From: Candidatus Hodarchaeota archaeon
GTDB taxonomy: Archaea; Asgardarchaeota; Heimdallarchaeia; Hodarchaeales; YT1-039
NCBI GenBank assembly: GCA_016840025.1
Contig: JAEOTF010000298.1
Coordinates: forward strand, 1 to 12,438
Reading direction: 5' to 3'
DNA length: 12,438 bases
The translations under genes and the position numbers were made by a program. Position 1 is the first letter of the stretch, and each line of letters starts with the position of its first letter. The notes under the pieces were generated by a model, which was not told the DNA's origin, searched no databases, and worked only from the letters and a program-made list of their open reading frames with translations. Positions 7,233 through 12,438 of the stretch are shown one piece after another.

Positions 7233-7536
7233 CCTTGGGACGAATAACTCCTTCTTTTGTTAATTCTTCAAGCACCTGTATGACTACCTCATAGTCTATC
7301 TCTAATCCTTCAGCAATTTCGCTCATCCAAGCTGTTTGATGGTTACGAAGGTAAGTAAGTATTAATGGTTTGGCTTCAATTATAGGTATGACCTTTAATT
7401 TTAAGATATTTTCATTTTTATGGCGTATAGTAAACTCTGTCAGCGTATCTTGTAAAATCTTGATCTCATTGCGTAATTCAGAAATAATATTATGAAATTC
7501 TGTCCTAGAAATAGCATCGTCTTTGCTTTGAGTCAT
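7225..7536 (-). CDS. Coiled-coil plus winged-helix DNA-binding-like protein
   Basis: The protein has 103 residues. Residues 10-42 form a predicted amphipathic coiled coil (FHNIISELRNEIKILQDTLTEF), suggesting dimerisation. Residues about 52-103 look like a winged helix: AKPLILTYLRNHQTAWMSEIAEGLEIDYEVVIQVLEELTKEGVIRP has the helix-turn-helix pattern of ArsR/MarR-like or replication/transcription-associated domains. The ATG at 7536 has AGAGGTT at good spacing (GAGG 10 nt away). It lies 104 bp downstream of the methyltransferase gene on the same strand and overlaps the small 65-residue gene by 8 nt. It is probably a transcriptional regulator, with unknown targets. It is a possible, unproven binder of the 21-bp repeats nearby. 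Confidence 0.75.
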   Translation of the reverse strand: MTQSKDDAISRTEFHNIISELRNEIKILQDTLTEFTIRHKNENILKLKVIPIIEAKPLILTYLRNHQTAWMSEIAEGLEIDYEVVIQVLEELTKEGVIRPKDV

Positions 7537-7640
7537 GAAAATAACCTCTGTGCATAGTTTCTTTAAGGTATGAAATTGGTCAATTTAACCTTTGATCTCA
7601 ATTTCTGTTTCAATTATTTGTAATAATGGCTTTTCGTGGA

Positions 7641-8228
7641 TTATTTTTTCTTCAAGATGATATAGAGTGAGTCATTAGCTTCTATTTCTTTATAAGCTGC
7701 GATTTCTATTATCTCAAATCCATCTCCAATCATCTTCCTTAATTCTTCTTTAGTATAGTAAATAAATCTTAAACCATGATGCTCTTCTTCTTTAGTTCCT
7801 TTCCAAAAGGAATGAAACAAAATACCATTATCATTTAGGACTGCTCTTTGTCTTTGAAAAGATTTTCTTAACTCTGCTTTGGTAAGGTGTATTAAGACTT
7901 TATTAGAATAAATGCAATCAAATGTACGACCTATTTCAAGAGTACACGCATCAAGCACTATAAGATCTACAAATCCAGTTCTTTCTTGATATAAGTCTAA
8001 GAAAATTTGTGAAATATCCGATCCAGTGACATGGAAGGTTTTTCTTAATATGTCTAGGTCTTTTCCAGGACCCATTCCGAGTTCGAGGACTGTAGAACCT
8101 GGACTTACATGCTTCTTGAGGATTTCTATTAAAAATGTTCCATCGTAACCTTCTGCCATATCAATATAGTCTTTAACGTTTTTATTATTGTGATAAAAGC
8201 CCATAAGACGTTCATCATCCCATTTCAC
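7641..8228 (-). CDS. Class I SAM-dependent methyltransferase
   Basis: The protein has 195 residues, normal for a single Rossmann-fold methyltransferase domain. Motif I is STVLELGMGPGKDLDIL (45-61), with the SAM-binding acidic residue D71 at the end of strand 2 (HVTGSDIS). Motif II/III is LIVLDACTLEIG (89-100), and motif IV is FDCIYSNKVLIHL (103-115). The motifs match the Methyltransf_11/25-like superfamily. The substrate cannot be read from sequence and may be a small molecule. The start is GTG at 8228. No Shine-Dalgarno sequence precedes it, but a TATA-like CTTAAAATA lies 21-29 nt upstream, so a leaderless transcript is likely. An ATG at residue 9 is an alternative. Further upstream are a perfect 18-bp palindrome and copies of the 21-bp repeat shared with the flavodiiron gene. 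Confidence 0.9.
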   Translation of the reverse strand: MKWDDERLMGFYHNNKNVKDYIDMAEGYDGTFLIEILKKHVSPGSTVLELGMGPGKDLDILRKTFHVTGSDISQIFLDLYQERTGFVDLIVLDACTLEIGRTFDCIYSNKVLIHLTKAELRKSFQRQRAVLNDNGILFHSFWKGTKEEEHHGLRFIYYTKEELRKMIGDGFEIIEIAAYKEIEANDSLYIILKKK

Positions 8229-8248
8229 TAATAAATAGAATTTAATGA

Positions 8249-8257
8249 TATTTTAAG
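8249..8257 (-). promoter_or_regulatory. TATA-like box of the methyltransferase gene
   Basis: CTTAAAATA on the minus strand sits 21-29 nt before the GTG at 8228, the spacing expected between an archaeal TATA box and the transcription start. The absence of a Shine-Dalgarno sequence agrees with a leaderless message. Confidence 0.4.
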
Positions 8258-8299
8258 GAGTTAATTAAGTTTATCTTGAAGATTTTAATTAGTAATAAT

Positions 8300-8317
8300 C
8301 AAACAATTAATTGTTTG
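8300..8317. promoter_or_regulatory. Perfect 18-bp palindrome, probable operator
   Basis: CAAACAATTAATTGTTTG is identical to its reverse complement over all 18 bases. It lies 43 bp upstream of the TATA-like box of the methyltransferase gene, between that box and the 21-bp repeats. A related but imperfect element, CAAATTTATTAATATTTG, occupies the matching place upstream of the flavodiiron gene (10977-10994). Confidence 0.55.
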
Positions 8318-8368
8318 CTTGTTCAGTGACATCATATGCTTGTATAGTGTCATTTTATGCTTTGTGTG
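8306..8368. repeat. 21-bp direct repeats upstream of the methyltransferase gene
   Basis: Two clear 21-bp units run head to tail: 8327-8347 (core TGACATCATATGCTTG) and 8348-8368 (core TGTCATTTTATGCTTT). A degenerate third unit at 8306-8326 keeps GCTTGT and the terminal AG. The motif and its orientation match the five-unit array at 11011-11115. The start of the first clear unit is 99 bp from the methyltransferase start. The rest of the spacer 8229-8491 holds no gene; AGTTG-N8-CAACT (8383-8400) is a further small dyad. Confidence 0.75.
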
Positions 8369-8478
8369 ATAAAATAAAAAATAGTTGACAAAAAGCAACT
8401 CTCAATTTCATTTTATACATCAAAAATTGACTTTTTTTAAGCATTAAAGAGTTGATTTTCTTATAAACTGATATTCTG

Positions 8479-8514
8479 ACAATCAGTTTAGATGCTTACA
8501 ATCAGTTTAGATGC
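8479..8514. repeat. 17-bp duplication with 19-bp period at the LRR start
   Basis: ACAATCAGTTTAGATGC occurs at 8479-8495 and 8498-8514. The 19-bp period is not a multiple of three, so the duplication shifts frame. The proposed LRR ATG (8492) lies in the first copy. The equivalent ATG in the second copy (8511) runs into a stop after one codon. Confidence 0.75.
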
Positions 8515-8926
8515 CCTAACTTCCCTGGATTTAACCCCTCTTTCGCAATGTACCTATTTGGAGCGTTTATTTTTACCAGATAATTCCCTGATTTCCCTGG
8601 ATTTAACCCCTCTCACTCACTGTACTAATTTAGAGGCTTTAGATCTTGAAAGCAATCAACTTACCTCGCTAGATTTAACCCCTCTCGCTCACTGTAAGAA
8701 ATTGCAGGAGCCAAATCTTGGGGGGAATGCGCTAAACACCTTGGATTTAACTCCTCTCGCCCATTGTAAAAATTTAAAGAGTTTAATTCTACCAGAGAAT
8801 GCGGTTACAACCCTATATTTAAGTCCACTAGCGCATTGTAAACGATTAACGAATATACCGGTATTTATAGAACCAAAATTCAGGAAGTATAAGTTTAGGA
8901 AGTACTATACTAAACAAATAAAATGA
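8492..8926 (+). CDS. Short leucine-rich-repeat protein, possibly a truncated remnant
   Basis: The protein has 144 residues. It has four full 24-residue units (10-33, 34-57, 58-81, 82-105) and a partial fifth (106-122), with consensus tsLDLTPLaHCknLexLxLxxNxL. This is an LRR with an asparagine-ladder position. The protein ends in a basic tail, FRKYKFRKYYTKQIK. LRR solenoids bind proteins, and repeats of this LDLTPL type are common in Heimdallarchaeia-like genomes (from memory, not searched). There is no N-terminal cap, signal peptide or Shine-Dalgarno site. A TAG immediately precedes the ATG, and the start lies in a frame-breaking 19-bp tandem duplication. The ORF could be a decayed fragment of a larger LRR gene or a small intact gene. 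Confidence 0.6.
   Translation: MLTISLDALTSLDLTPLSQCTYLERLFLPDNSLISLDLTPLTHCTNLEALDLESNQLTSLDLTPLAHCKKLQEPNLGGNALNTLDLTPLAHCKNLKSLILPENAVTTLYLSPLAHCKRLTNIPVFIEPKFRKYKFRKYYTKQIK
8519..8857 (+). repeat. 72-bp tandem coding repeat of the LRR gene
   Basis: The 24-codon units start at 8519, 8591, 8663, 8735 and 8807. The best conserved DNA is CTGGATTTAACCCCTCT and close variants, covering codons for LDLTPL. DNA-level similarity is higher than the protein consensus requires, indicating expansion by unequal recombination. Confidence 0.8.
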
Positions 8927-8974
8927 AAGGTGTTTTTAAAAAATTGCGAAATATTTCTTTGCGCTGTCCCTTTG

Positions 8975-9496
8975 CTAAAAAGTATCTTCATCATTGTTTG
9001 TTTCTTTGATTGCGAGATGTTTTCTCATTGCTGTTGCAATCCCAAGACCTTTTCCTCTTCTCGGGAATAAATGAACATGGAGGTGTATCTCTCTTTGCCC
9101 TGCATCAAACCCACAATTCATCCCCCAGTTATAAGCAACGGGTCTTTCTCTGAGATGGGGATGATCTAACATGTTTCTCGCAAATATCATTGAAGCTTTT
9201 TCAGGAGGATTTATCAACAGAGATTCATAATAATCTACGAGCTTTTGGACGTGTGTTTCATAGATTTGTTGGATGGCTACAAAAGTTAGAGGTATAGCAT
9301 GTATGAAATCTTCTAGATCAGATCCCTTGAGTTCTTCCAAGTTTATAACATGATGTTTCGGAACAACAAGGACATGACCAGGTACTGAGGGTTTATAGTT
9401 AAGAATGGAATAAGCGCCGTTATTTTCATAAATTGGCCGTTTTTTTTGATTGGTCTCTTCTTCACATCTACAAAACAAGCATGTTTTCCGCTGCAA
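8975..9496 (-). CDS. HIT-family (histidine triad) nucleotide hydrolase/transferase with zinc site
   Basis: The protein has 173 residues. The histidine triad is REIHLHVHLFPRR (135-147), with H138, H140 and H142; H140 is the expected nucleophile for AMP-lysine, ADP or related nucleotide hydrolysis. The N-terminal CLFCRC (C6, C9) is the zinc-binding CxxC of the Zn-HIT/GalT-like subgroup. SVPGHVLVVPKHHV (37-50) is the conserved nucleotide-site strand, probably with H48 as a zinc ligand. Roughly 30 residues (about 91-122) lie between the central helix and the NWGMNCG strand, beyond the usual compact HIT fold. The start is TTG, with GGTTGAG upstream. A TAG two codons before blocks any longer in-frame start, and the nearby ATG at 9513 is out of frame. 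The gene is monocistronic. Confidence 0.92.
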   Translation of the reverse strand: MQRKTCLFCRCEEETNQKKRPIYENNGAYSILNYKPSVPGHVLVVPKHHVINLEELKGSDLEDFIHAIPLTFVAIQQIYETHVQKLVDYYESLLINPPEKASMIFARNMLDHPHLRERPVAYNWGMNCGFDAGQREIHLHVHLFPRRGKGLGIATAMRKHLAIKETNNDEDTF

Positions 9497-9640
9497 GTTC
9501 TATCTCAACCATGATTCTGCTAAAATGTCATTTGTAATAAATAATGTCAGAAAACCATTAGACAATTGAATCTAGTCAGTCATTTTTCCAAGTATAATCT
9601 GTCAGTATGCAGCCATAAAATTTCAGAAGAACGATTATAT

Positions 9641-9691
9641 AAAAAAAACCAAGTATCCTATGTCAATTGTGAAAAAAGTCAATTCAAAAAA
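9641..9691 (-). terminator. Oligo-T terminator cluster downstream of the flavodiiron gene
   Basis: On the minus strand three T tracts follow the stop at 9736: T6 (9691-9686), T6 (9677-9672) and T8 (9648-9641). The last overlaps a TATATAA stretch (about 9635-9642) that could also serve as the TATA box of the HIT gene. Nothing else is visible in the 239-bp spacer 9497-9735. Confidence 0.4.
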
Positions 9692-9735
9692 TAAATTGGT
9701 TAGTTTCTCAAAATTATTCACTTTTTCTTTGTTAC

Positions 9736-10920
9736 TTAAAATAAGCCCGATTGCTTGTGTTTCTGGGCGATACTTTCTGCTAGCTGATCTAACTGTGCTA
9801 AATGTTCTTTTCTTGGTTTTCCTTTGACAAGAACGGGTTCAATTACTTCTACTTTTAAATCTCCGATCATTCCGCTTATATGTTCTATTATTTTGCCTTT
9901 CCAACCATAAGAGCCAATTATTGTTGCGAATTTGGCTTTAGGTTTCAACGCATTAGCTAGATAAGTAGCATAAACAACGGCAGGATGAGGACCAACTAAG
10001 ACAGTAGGGGAAGCAATGACAATTGTCGCTGCATCTACCAACGCCATTGCAAGTTCGCCAATATCTGTTACTACTAAGCGAAAGGGTTTTACAGTAATCC
10101 CTTTTTCCATAAGTTTTTCCACTAAATAATGAACCATTTGTTCAGTACTACCGTACATCGAGGCGTAAGGTATTATAACTTCATTCTTACAGTTATCTGA
10201 TACCCAGTCTTTATAGGCATCAAGAATAAAAGCAGGTCGATTATATACTGGTCCATGACTTGCACCAATAAACTCGATTTCTAAATCTTGGATCTTATTG
10301 AGGTGTTTCTGAATTATCTTCCGATAGCGCATCATAATTTCCGCATAATAGCGTTTGGCAGCGACATAGACGCGTGGTTCGTTGGTGGCAAACAAATCGC
10401 TGGTGGCAATGTGAGAACCAAGAAAATCACAACTAAAGAGGAATTTATCTTCTTGTAAGTAAGTAAACATCGTTTCAGGCCAGTGTACCCACGCTGCGTG
10501 AATAAATTGCAAGGTTTTATCCCCAAGAGATAAAGTTTCACCATCTGCCACAGTTTGAAACTTTTCTGCGGGAATTAAAAGCAAATCAACCATAATGTCT
10601 TTACCTTTGTCGGTAGTTAGGACTTTAGCGTCAGGAAACATCTCTAACACTTTTGGGATGCTTCCTGAGTGGTCAGGTTCCGCATGATTGGCGACTACGT
10701 AATCAATTTTTTTAATTCCTAGAGAAGAAAGATCGGCAAAGAATTCATGTTCCAGTCGAGGATCGGCACTATCAATCAAAACAGTTTTGTCACGTCCAAC
10801 AATGAGATAGGAGTTGTAACTTGTCCCCTCGGGTAAAGGGATCAATTCATCAAACAACCGCCGATCCCAATCTTTCGTACTCAAATAGTAGATATTATCT
10901 TTAATATTAGCAACGGTCAT
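9736..10920 (-). CDS. fprA: Flavodiiron protein (A-type flavoprotein, O2/NO reductase)
   Basis: The protein has 394 residues, the standard length for class A flavodiiron proteins. The N-terminal metallo-beta-lactamase-like domain (about 1-245) carries all diiron ligands: H79-x-E81-x-D83 in NHAEPDHSG, H146 in VHWPE, D165 in SCDFLG and H222 in ASHGP. The C-terminal flavodoxin domain (about 246-394) has the FMN phosphate loop YASMYGSTEQ (252-261). It reduces O2 to water or NO to N2O in the cytosol, protecting oxygen-sensitive enzymes. There is no fused rubredoxin or flavin reductase domain, so electrons must come from a separate partner (rubredoxin or F420H2 in known systems). The ATG at 10920 has AAAGGAG 8 nt upstream. 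A five-unit 21-bp repeat array starts 91 bp upstream. Confidence 0.97.
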   Translation of the reverse strand: MTVANIKDNIYYLSTKDWDRRLFDELIPLPEGTSYNSYLIVGRDKTVLIDSADPRLEHEFFADLSSLGIKKIDYVVANHAEPDHSGSIPKVLEMFPDAKVLTTDKGKDIMVDLLLIPAEKFQTVADGETLSLGDKTLQFIHAAWVHWPETMFTYLQEDKFLFSCDFLGSHIATSDLFATNEPRVYVAAKRYYAEIMMRYRKIIQKHLNKIQDLEIEFIGASHGPVYNRPAFILDAYKDWVSDNCKNEVIIPYASMYGSTEQMVHYLVEKLMEKGITVKPFRLVVTDIGELAMALVDAATIVIASPTVLVGPHPAVVYATYLANALKPKAKFATIIGSYGWKGKIIEHISGMIGDLKVEVIEPVLVKGKPRKEHLAQLDQLAESIAQKHKQSGLF

Positions 10921-10976
10921 CTCTATTACTCCTTTATATGAATTAGAAATTTCTATTCTTTCAAAGCCATTAAAAT

Positions 10977-10994
10977 CAAATTTATTAATATTTG
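10977..10994 (-). promoter_or_regulatory. TATA-like CAAAT...ATTTG dyad of the flavodiiron gene
   Basis: CAAATTTATTAATATTTG has 5-bp inverted arms and an AT-only centre that reads as a TATA box on the minus strand. It lies 57-74 nt before the ATG at 10920, leaving room for a leader with the AAGGAG site. Next to it, GATTATTACTAA (10999-11010) is an exact inverted copy of TTAGTAATAATC at 8289-8300. Confidence 0.4.
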
Positions 10995-11010
10995 TTTAGA
11001 TTATTACTAA

Positions 11011-11115
11011 TGACAACTTATGCTTGTCTACTGACATCTTTTACTTGTTTTTTGACATCTTATGCTTGGCTACTGACATCTTTTACTTGTTTTTTGACAT
11101 CTTATGCTTGTCGTT
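11011..11115. repeat. Five-unit 21-bp tandem repeat array upstream of the flavodiiron gene
   Basis: Units start at 11011, 11032, 11053, 11074 and 11095, each exactly 21 bp. Units 1, 3 and 5 carry the core TGACATCTTATGCTTG (unit 1 has AACT for ATCT). Units 2 and 4 are identical to each other, with TGACATCTTTTACTTG plus a T run, so a 42-bp period is superimposed. Units 1 and 5 contain the dyad GACA-N9-TGTC, and unit 3 has GGC in place of GTC. A 21-bp period equals two helical turns, placing every unit on the same face of the DNA. An operator array is the most likely role. Confidence 0.85.
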
Positions 11116-11350
11116 GATCGTCACATTTCATGGGAATGAAATATCTTAATTTAACCAATTCTTGGATTCTAATGCATTTTTGGTCATCAAATAATTTGCG
11201 AATCCATCACATATTTTATAGAACACAGTAATTTTCATTAGATATTTTGCGAAAATCAAATTTTTTGTGTCTAAAAATCAAACAATACTGTATTGGTAAT
11301 GTTGGAGTGATTGAACACCTTAAATTTACTTTAAACAGAAAATAAGTAGA
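11116..11350. other. Gene-free spacer with two dyads
   Basis: No gene is visible. ATTTCAT-GGGA-ATGAAAT (11125-11142) is a perfect 7-bp stem with a 4-base loop directly beyond the 21-bp array. CAATAC-T-GTATTG (11283-11295) is a near-symmetrical 13-bp palindrome about 55 bp before the TTG at 11351 and could be an operator for that gene. Confidence 0.4.
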
Positions 11351-11776
11351 TTGTCAAGAAATGTATGGCTTTCTAAACTTTTTATTTCACTTTTAGTCGT
11401 TGTTCTCCTTCTAATTTCTGTAAAAACGCTTATAAAATTAGAATTAACTCGTGGTTTAGTAGATATATTAATAGTACCAACACTAAACAAAGCCCTCTCA
11501 ACTTTTTCAATAATAGCTGAGTCAATTTCATATATGGGCTTTTGTTATGTCATTCTCTGCAATATTGCACCTCCTGGGAAAAGTGCCATCTATGGTCCTC
11601 TCTTAGGAAATAAGATAATTAACATTTTAGATGATAGAGTAGAAGATATAATCGTAAAATTAGATTTAGGAGGACTTAGAAGAGCTTCATTAGCTACTAC
11701 AGCAACTCAAAGAAAAGATGATAGTAGAGTATTTTTATTACGACCAGCAGGTTATGAACGTAAGTTAGATACTTAA
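11351..11776 (+). CDS. Hypothetical membrane-anchored protein
   Basis: The protein has 141 residues. An N-terminal hydrophobic helix (about 9-29, LFISLLVVVLLLISV) follows a short basic start. A second, weaker hydrophobic stretch lies at about 50-72 (STFSIIAESISYMGFCYVILC). The soluble C-terminal half, LLGNKIINILDDRVEDIIVKLDLGGLRRASLATTATQRKDDSRVF, is charged. There is no cleavage site or lipobox. The start is TTG with no clear Shine-Dalgarno site, and the first internal ATG is residue 62. The family is not recognised. It is isolated between two AT-rich spacers, so a chance ORF or a gene remnant cannot be excluded. Confidence 0.5.
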   Translation: MSRNVWLSKLFISLLVVVLLLISVKTLIKLELTRGLVDILIVPTLNKALSTFSIIAESISYMGFCYVILCNIAPPGKSAIYGPLLGNKIINILDDRVEDIIVKLDLGGLRRASLATTATQRKDDSRVFLLRPAGYERKLDT

Positions 11777-11920
11777 AATAGTCAGAATGTAATAAACTCC
11801 GAATTAGTGTAATTAATTTGTATTTTATTTGAATCCCTCAATAAAAAAACCTCTAAATTTAGAACAGAACATTAAAATACATTAAATTGAGTAAAGTGTA
11901 AATGAAATTGTTTGTGCAAG

Positions 11921-11943
11921 TTTTTTTTTGTTTCTTTTTTTTA
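11921..11943 (+). terminator. Long T-rich terminator-like tract
   Basis: T9, then a G, T3, a C and T8 on the plus strand, about 145 nt after the stop at 11776. It is the longest T-rich stretch in the window and fits archaeal-type termination of the upstream plus-strand gene. Confidence 0.4.
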
Positions 11944-12160
11944 TTGAATAGCTCTTAGAAATAGGATTATTCCCTCATCAAAAAGTAAAAATGTTAAGAA
12001 ATAATGTTTTATGATAATTTTTTCAAATTTAGAGACAAAATAGATGATATAGTGTTGATAAAAAAAATTAGACCAAATTATCATTTAAATTTGATAAATA
12101 CGGTTTCATTTCTTTGATGCAACTTTTTTTCTACAAAATGACGCATTAGAAAGGAGTTCC

Positions 12161-12247
12161 ATGCAACTTTTTCTTGGTCTATCACACCAATCGCACGATA
12201 CAAGTATCTGCTTCACTCATCATTTACCAACCCTACAAAAAATCTGA
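12161..12247 (+). CDS. Possible 28-residue small protein
   Basis: The frame gives M-QLFLGLSHQSHDTSICFTHHLPTLQKI. It is preceded by AAAGGAG 4 nt before the ATG, one of the better ribosome-site matches in the window. The peptide has four His and one Cys. Its 3' half is made of the first unit of a noncoding-looking direct repeat, which argues against a conserved protein. It is listed only because of the ribosome site. Confidence 0.15.
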   Translation: MQLFLGLSHQSHDTSICFTHHLPTLQKI

Positions 12248-12298
12248 CATATATTTACTAACCTAACTAAATCATTTACCAACCCAACAAAAAAAATC
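12219..12298. repeat. Degenerate direct repeat downstream of the GTPBP1-like gene
   Basis: ATCATTTACCAACCC followed by (T/A)ACAAAAAA occurs at 12219-12244 and 12271-12298. A shorter related piece, ATATTTACTAACCTAAC, lies between them (12251-12267). The A8 run ending the last copy doubles as the terminator tract of the neighbouring minus-strand gene. Confidence 0.55.
12289..12296 (-). terminator. T8 terminator of the GTPBP1-like gene
   Basis: A8 on the plus strand gives T8 in the minus-strand transcript 17-24 nt after the stop codon at 12313, a typical place for an archaeal T-tract terminator. Confidence 0.5.
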
Positions 12299-12312
12299 AA
12301 TTGAGAAATAAG

Positions 12313-12438
12313 TCACGCTACTGTTTCTATATCTGTAATAATTCCTATTCCTTTGGTTCTTCCTTCTCGAAAGACAAATCGCATTCCTGTATGGATATAC
12401 TCTGGTCTGAATAGGAACTCAAATTCAACAGAACACCT
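12313..12438 (-). CDS. C-terminus of a GTPBP1-like translational GTPase (partial)
   Basis: The last 41 codons of a gene entering from the right edge read ...VEFEFLFRPEYIHTGMRFVFREGRTKGIGIITDIETVA and end in TGA. The PEY...GMRFVFREGRTKGIG segment is the domain III C-terminal strand pair typical of GTPBP1/GTPBP2 and of the related archaeal EF-1alpha-like GTPases, which act in mRNA surveillance or elongation on the ribosome. EF-Tu and aEF1A have a related but distinct ending (R-F-x-[IL]-R-[DE] then G-x-[TV]-[IV]), so the GTPBP1 branch fits best. The GTP-binding domain lies outside the window. A T8 tract follows the stop. Confidence 0.75.
   Translation of the reverse strand, partial: RCSVEFEFLFRPEYIHTGMRFVFREGRTKGIGIITDIETVA

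Larger units (their letters stand above)
11777..12312. other. Long AT-rich spacer, mostly empty
   Basis: These 536 bp hold a T-rich tract (11921-11943), a duplicated ATGCAACTTTTT (12117-12128 and 12161-12172), a doubtful 28-codon ORF and a degenerate direct repeat (12219-12298), listed separately. No tRNA or other structured RNA gene was recognised by eye. Confidence 0.5.

Noticed and set aside
9660..9827. Roughly 55-codon hydrophobic plus-strand ORF
   Set aside because: Most of it is antisense to the conserved C-terminal coding region of fprA, and it has no ribosome site.
10332..10544. 70-codon out-of-phase ORF inside the flavodiiron gene
   Set aside because: It overlaps the conserved metal-ligand region of fprA in another frame and is a shadow.
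11011..11115. CRISPR array
   Set aside because: The 21-bp units are directly adjacent with no unique spacers, and no cas gene is present.

Overview
The window is an AT-rich, gene-sparse archaeal segment with TATA-like promoters, T-tract terminators and many non-ATG starts. It most resembles an Asgard archaeon of the Heimdallarchaeia type. That placement is inference from three things: a longin-like protein with a winged helix beside a ParA/MinD ATPase, a leucine-rich-repeat protein built on the unit LDLTPLAHC, and kynureninase, an enzyme of the oxygen-dependent NAD route reported for Heimdallarchaeia. No rRNA, tRNA, transposase, phage gene or CRISPR array was seen.

Layout. Positions 1-48 are the N-terminus of an unknown minus-strand gene. 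Kynureninase (305-1579, minus) is divergent from a large 939-residue membrane protein (1799-4618, plus) that joins two transmembrane helices, two Rossmann/RCK (TrkA-N) domains, a RyR domain and a C-terminal P-loop NTPase. Convergent to it is a two-gene minus-strand operon, the ParA/MinD-like ATPase (6188-5343) followed 6 bp later by a longin-like/winged-helix protein (5336-4701). A five- to six-helix membrane protein of unknown function (6313-6897, plus) is divergent from that operon. A minus-strand block then holds a class I SAM methyltransferase (8228-7641), a coiled-coil/winged-helix protein (7536-7225) and a 65-residue basic, His-containing protein overlapping it by 8 nt. A short, possibly decaying LRR gene (8492-8926, plus), a zinc-type HIT protein (9496-8975, minus) and a flavodiiron protein (10920-9736, minus) follow. 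The right end has an orphan membrane-anchored ORF (11351-11776), about 0.5 kb of mostly noncoding DNA, and the C-terminus of a GTPBP1-like translational GTPase (12438-12313, minus).

The most striking noncoding signal is a 21-bp tandem motif with core TGACATCTTATGCTTG. Five head-to-tail copies lie upstream of the flavodiiron gene (11011-11115). Two clear copies plus one degenerate copy lie at nearly the same distance upstream of the methyltransferase gene (8306-8368). Both arrays are flanked on the gene side by an 18-bp CAAA...TTTG dyad. This suggests that one regulator controls both genes, possibly in response to oxygen, because flavodiiron proteins reduce O2 or NO. The regulator is not identified.

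Functionally the window mixes oxygen-related metabolism (kynureninase, flavodiiron protein), signalling or membrane-state sensing (the RCK-RyR-NTPase fusion) and candidate eukaryote-like positioning or trafficking components (ParA plus longin). Only the enzymes are assigned with high confidence.
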